Of a stretch of 34,094 bases of DNA, positions 31,765 to 34,094 are shown in pieces. Each line of letters opens with the position of its first letter. Position 1 is the stretch's first letter. The notes under the pieces were generated by a model that did not search any database, had not been told where the DNA came from, and saw only the letters and a list, made by a program, of their open reading frames with translations. This DNA comes from Anaerolineae bacterium (GTDB lineage: Bacteria > Chloroflexota > Anaerolineae > Aggregatilineales > Phototrophicaceae). Position numbers and translations under genes: made by a program. The DNA lies in contig JALHNT010000006.1 of assembly GCA_022843385.1 (NCBI GenBank), forward strand, positions 1-34,094, written 5' to 3'.

Positions 31765-34094
31765 TCAGGATCGGGGGATCAGCGTCAATTCAAACAACGC
31801 GGCCAACTGAACCTGATCGCGTGTCCAGAGCATGGGGTGATACTCGATGTTGCGCCAGGGGTCAATCATGTCGTCATAATGTTCGCTGAAAGGATGACCG
31901 CTCTGCCCGGTCGTGTGCATGGTAACACTTTTGCTCAGATCACTCAGGTCAATAATCATACGCATTGAAGGCACATTGCGAACATTGAAGCCGCTGGCCT
32001 GATAATTCCAGCCAGTGGCGTTCACCAGATCAGAGCCACCAGCCGTTTCGACTGGCCCACGATTGACCAGGTTTTCGATCAGGTCAATCCCACTCAACCC
32101 CAGCGGATTGCTGACGAAGGTGGCTGTGTGAAGTTTGCCCCAGGCCCAGTTCTCGCGGTTGTCGCCCCGATCTTTGGTGATCTGGTCATAGGCTTCACGG
32201 AAAGAACGGATGATGATGGCGTCACGGGTTTCGACCTGATCGCCGGTGTTGACATCATCCCACCAGACATTGTCTGGCTGATCCATGAGCTGCAACACCG
32301 CCCACATGCCCTGATCGCCTTCGTCGGGGTCGGTCACATCGCCCAGTTGGTCGGAGAAGAGATTCTCGCTCAAGCGCCACCAGAAGTACGCATAAAGACC
32401 GGCGGGTTGGCTGTCCATCCGCATCTGGTAGTTCCACTCCAGCATCCAGTCACGCGCGGCGTTGTAGGCGCTGTCGCCCATATCGACGGCCTGAATGAAG
32501 GGGGCCAGTTCCTCAGCGCTGATGATCTTGTCGTCGCCCTGAATCGTCTGGATGGTCTCCTGATTGTGCGGGGCGAGCGCCTGAATCATGTCATTGATAC
32601 GCTGTCCCCGATAGCCATACGCCCATTCCTGACTGATGAAATAGTTCGAGTTTTCCCCAAACTGCTCGCCCAATTGATCGCGCAGTTGATCGTAATAGGC
32701 CAGCGGGACAATGGCCTGATTGGCGGTGGCGATGTAGCCACGGTCGGGGTTCAGCGCCCGAGGCAGGTTATCGAAGGGAATGTAGCCCTGCCACTCAAAC
32801 TGATCGGTCGTACCATCCACTGGCAGCAGGCCGGAATGCCCCTCGGCGCGAATCGGGATCCGGCCGGGGGTCTGATAGCCGATATTGCCTTCAAGGTCGG
32901 CATAGACGAGGTTCTGTGACGGCGCATCCCACAGGCTCGCCGCTGCCCGGAAGTCTTCCCAATTCTGGGCGCGATTCAGCCCCAGCACCGCCTGGAACAG
33001 CGTGCTGATCTCGGCAGTTGCCGTCCACTTGAAGGCCATCGGATCATCGTTGTTGAAACCGGTCGGCTGACCAGCATCATCCAGTCGGTTATCATTCAGA
33101 ATCGGGCCGAGATGCGTTTCGCGCACCTGGATCGTCACCGTCTCGGTGCTGTCGCCAAAACTGATGACTTCGTCACGCACTGTCATATCGCGCCAGTCCC
33201 CGTTCCACTCATATTGCAGCGGATTCTCCGGGTTGATCTTCAGCAGGTACAAATCCTGCGTATCCGGGCCAACATTGGTGACGCCCCAGGCAATCTTCCC
33301 ATTATGACCAATGATGACGCCGGGCGCGGCTGGCAGGGCAAAACCGGTCACTTCGAACGGGCAGGCCTCGCTGATCGGCTGGCAGTGCAGACCAATCTCA
33401 TACCAGATCGAGGGCATCTGAATGCCCAGGTGCGGGTCGTTCGCCAGCAGGGGTTTGCCCGACTCGGTGAGTTGACCGCTGATCGTCCAGTTGTTGCTGC
33501 CCAGCCCGGCTTCGGCGCGGAAGAGGTCATGATTGACGTCGATGCCGCCAGCCAGAGTGGTATCGAGGCCGACAATCCCGGCTGTGTCGGGATTAGCGAC
33601 CGACAGGCTGGCATTGGTGATCGGCAAATCCTCATCCTGAAGGATGGTGGGCTTTTCGCCATAGGGATAAGGTGGCAGAAATTGATCGGTCATTTCCCGC
33701 CCAAGCTTCTCGTAAAGGGCGGAACGCAGCAGTTCGGAATCGCGGTTGCCACTCAGGTTCCATGCCATCACTTTGGCCCACACCAGCGTATCCACCGGCG
33801 TCCAGCGTTCAATCGGAATGGTCACGCCGTTCAGCGCCAGAATGTTGTACTCAAAGGCCAGTTCGCCCGCCGGACGGCTGGTGATATAGGCATTCACGCC
33901 GTCGGTGAAGGCCTGTAGGATGACCCGGACTTCATCGGTCGTCGCCTCATAATCGCGCTCGGCAGCCTTGCGCCAGCCAACGGTGCGGATGAAGACATCC
34001 TGCCCCATCACGTCGTCACTCTGCCCGGTCAATTCCTGAATGCGTCCACTGCCGATATGCCGATTGAATTCCATCTGCCACCAGCGATCCTGCG
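31765..34094 (-). CDS. Penicillin acylase family protein, 5' end outside window
   Basis: The visible 776 codons lack the beginning: the frame is open to the right edge and starts mid-motif with QDRWWQMEFNRHIGSGR, normally near residue 60-100 of these enzymes. The family is made as one exported precursor cut into alpha and beta chains. The beta-chain nucleophile Ser is in GSNNWTISG (Ser codon 33498-33496), followed by LLANDPHL. The usual C-terminal pattern HTTGQSGHPFSEHYDDM is present. It cleaves amides such as penicillins or acyl-homoserine lactones, substrate unknown. A signal peptide would lie beyond the edge. Confidence 0.93.
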   Translation of the reverse strand, partial: QDRWWQMEFNRHIGSGRIQELTGQSDDVMGQDVFIRTVGWRKAAERDYEATTDEVRVILQAFTDGVNAYITSRPAGELAFEYNILALNGVTIPIERWTPVDTLVWAKVMAWNLSGNRDSELLRSALYEKLGREMTDQFLPPYPYGEKPTILQDEDLPITNASLSVANPDTAGIVGLDTTLAGGIDVNHDLFRAEAGLGSNNWTISGQLTESGKPLLANDPHLGIQMPSIWYEIGLHCQPISEACPFEVTGFALPAAPGVIIGHNGKIAWGVTNVGPDTQDLYLLKINPENPLQYEWNGDWRDMTVRDEVISFGDSTETVTIQVRETHLGPILNDNRLDDAGQPTGFNNDDPMAFKWTATAEISTLFQAVLGLNRAQNWEDFRAAASLWDAPSQNLVYADLEGNIGYQTPGRIPIRAEGHSGLLPVDGTTDQFEWQGYIPFDNLPRALNPDRGYIATANQAIVPLAYYDQLRDQLGEQFGENSNYFISQEWAYGYRGQRINDMIQALAPHNQETIQTIQGDDKIISAEELAPFIQAVDMGDSAYNAARDWMLEWNYQMRMDSQPAGLYAYFWWRLSENLFSDQLGDVTDPDEGDQGMWAVLQLMDQPDNVWWDDVNTGDQVETRDAIIIRSFREAYDQITKDRGDNRENWAWGKLHTATFVSNPLGLSGIDLIENLVNRGPVETAGGSDLVNATGWNYQASGFNVRNVPSMRMIIDLSDLSKSVTMHTTGQSGHPFSEHYDDMIDPWRNIEYHPMLWTRDQVQLAALFELTLIPRS

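Overview
The window looks like a piece of a free-living bacterial chromosome with an integrated element at its left end. The mixture of genes suggests a Chloroflexota (Anaerolineae-like) organism: a secreted SH3b/FecR-like protein, a TL5/CTC-type ribosomal protein L25 with an acidic tail, membrane proteins of unknown function behind birA, and several NarL- and OmpR-type two-component systems. This taxonomic guess is inference from gene style; no rRNA or other marker in the window settles it.

Positions 1-5515 are phage-like. A divergent Cro/CI-type repressor switch carries two matching 18-bp operators and a perfect 20-bp palindrome. It is followed by a leftward operon of a small protein, two paralogous structural-looking proteins and a 611-residue protein with collagen-like Gly-X-Y blocks. 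A zinc-finger protein, a single-pass membrane protein and a phage tail-collar protein complete the set. The region ends at a 3' fragment of a tRNA-Gly gene (about 5491-5515), which I read as the right attachment site of the element. The intact tRNA, integrase, capsid and terminase would then lie left of the window. Positions 5516-7450 are AT-richer and hold an unrecognised 288-residue protein and a membrane-anchored Mrr-type restriction endonuclease gene broken by one in-frame TGA. Together they look like a small defence patch at the integration hot spot.

From 7.7 kb onward the window reads as ordinary chromosome: a LysE exporter, a NarL-type kinase/regulator pair, the SH3b/FecR-like secreted protein, then a catabolic block. 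That block has a gamma-glutamyl-amine ligase of the glutamine synthetase family, a short-chain dehydrogenase and an aldehyde dehydrogenase in one operon. A CPG2-like M20 hydrolase is divergent from them. This set could glutamylate an amino alcohol such as ethanolamine, oxidise it twice and release glutamate. Next come a PadR regulator with a nested operator and a CocE-type hydrolase, and ribosomal protein L25 convergent with gyrA.

The right part holds a TPR lipoprotein, an OmpR-type two-component system, an operon of HIT hydrolase and thiolase, and a divergent birA operon with two membrane proteins. A Rieske oxygenase alpha subunit and the 3' part of a penicillin-acylase family gene close the window. 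The most unusual items are the collagen-fibre phage cassette with its att site, the interrupted Mrr gene beside an unknown protein, the amine-catabolism cluster without an amine oxidase, and structured leaders upstream of L25 and gyrA.
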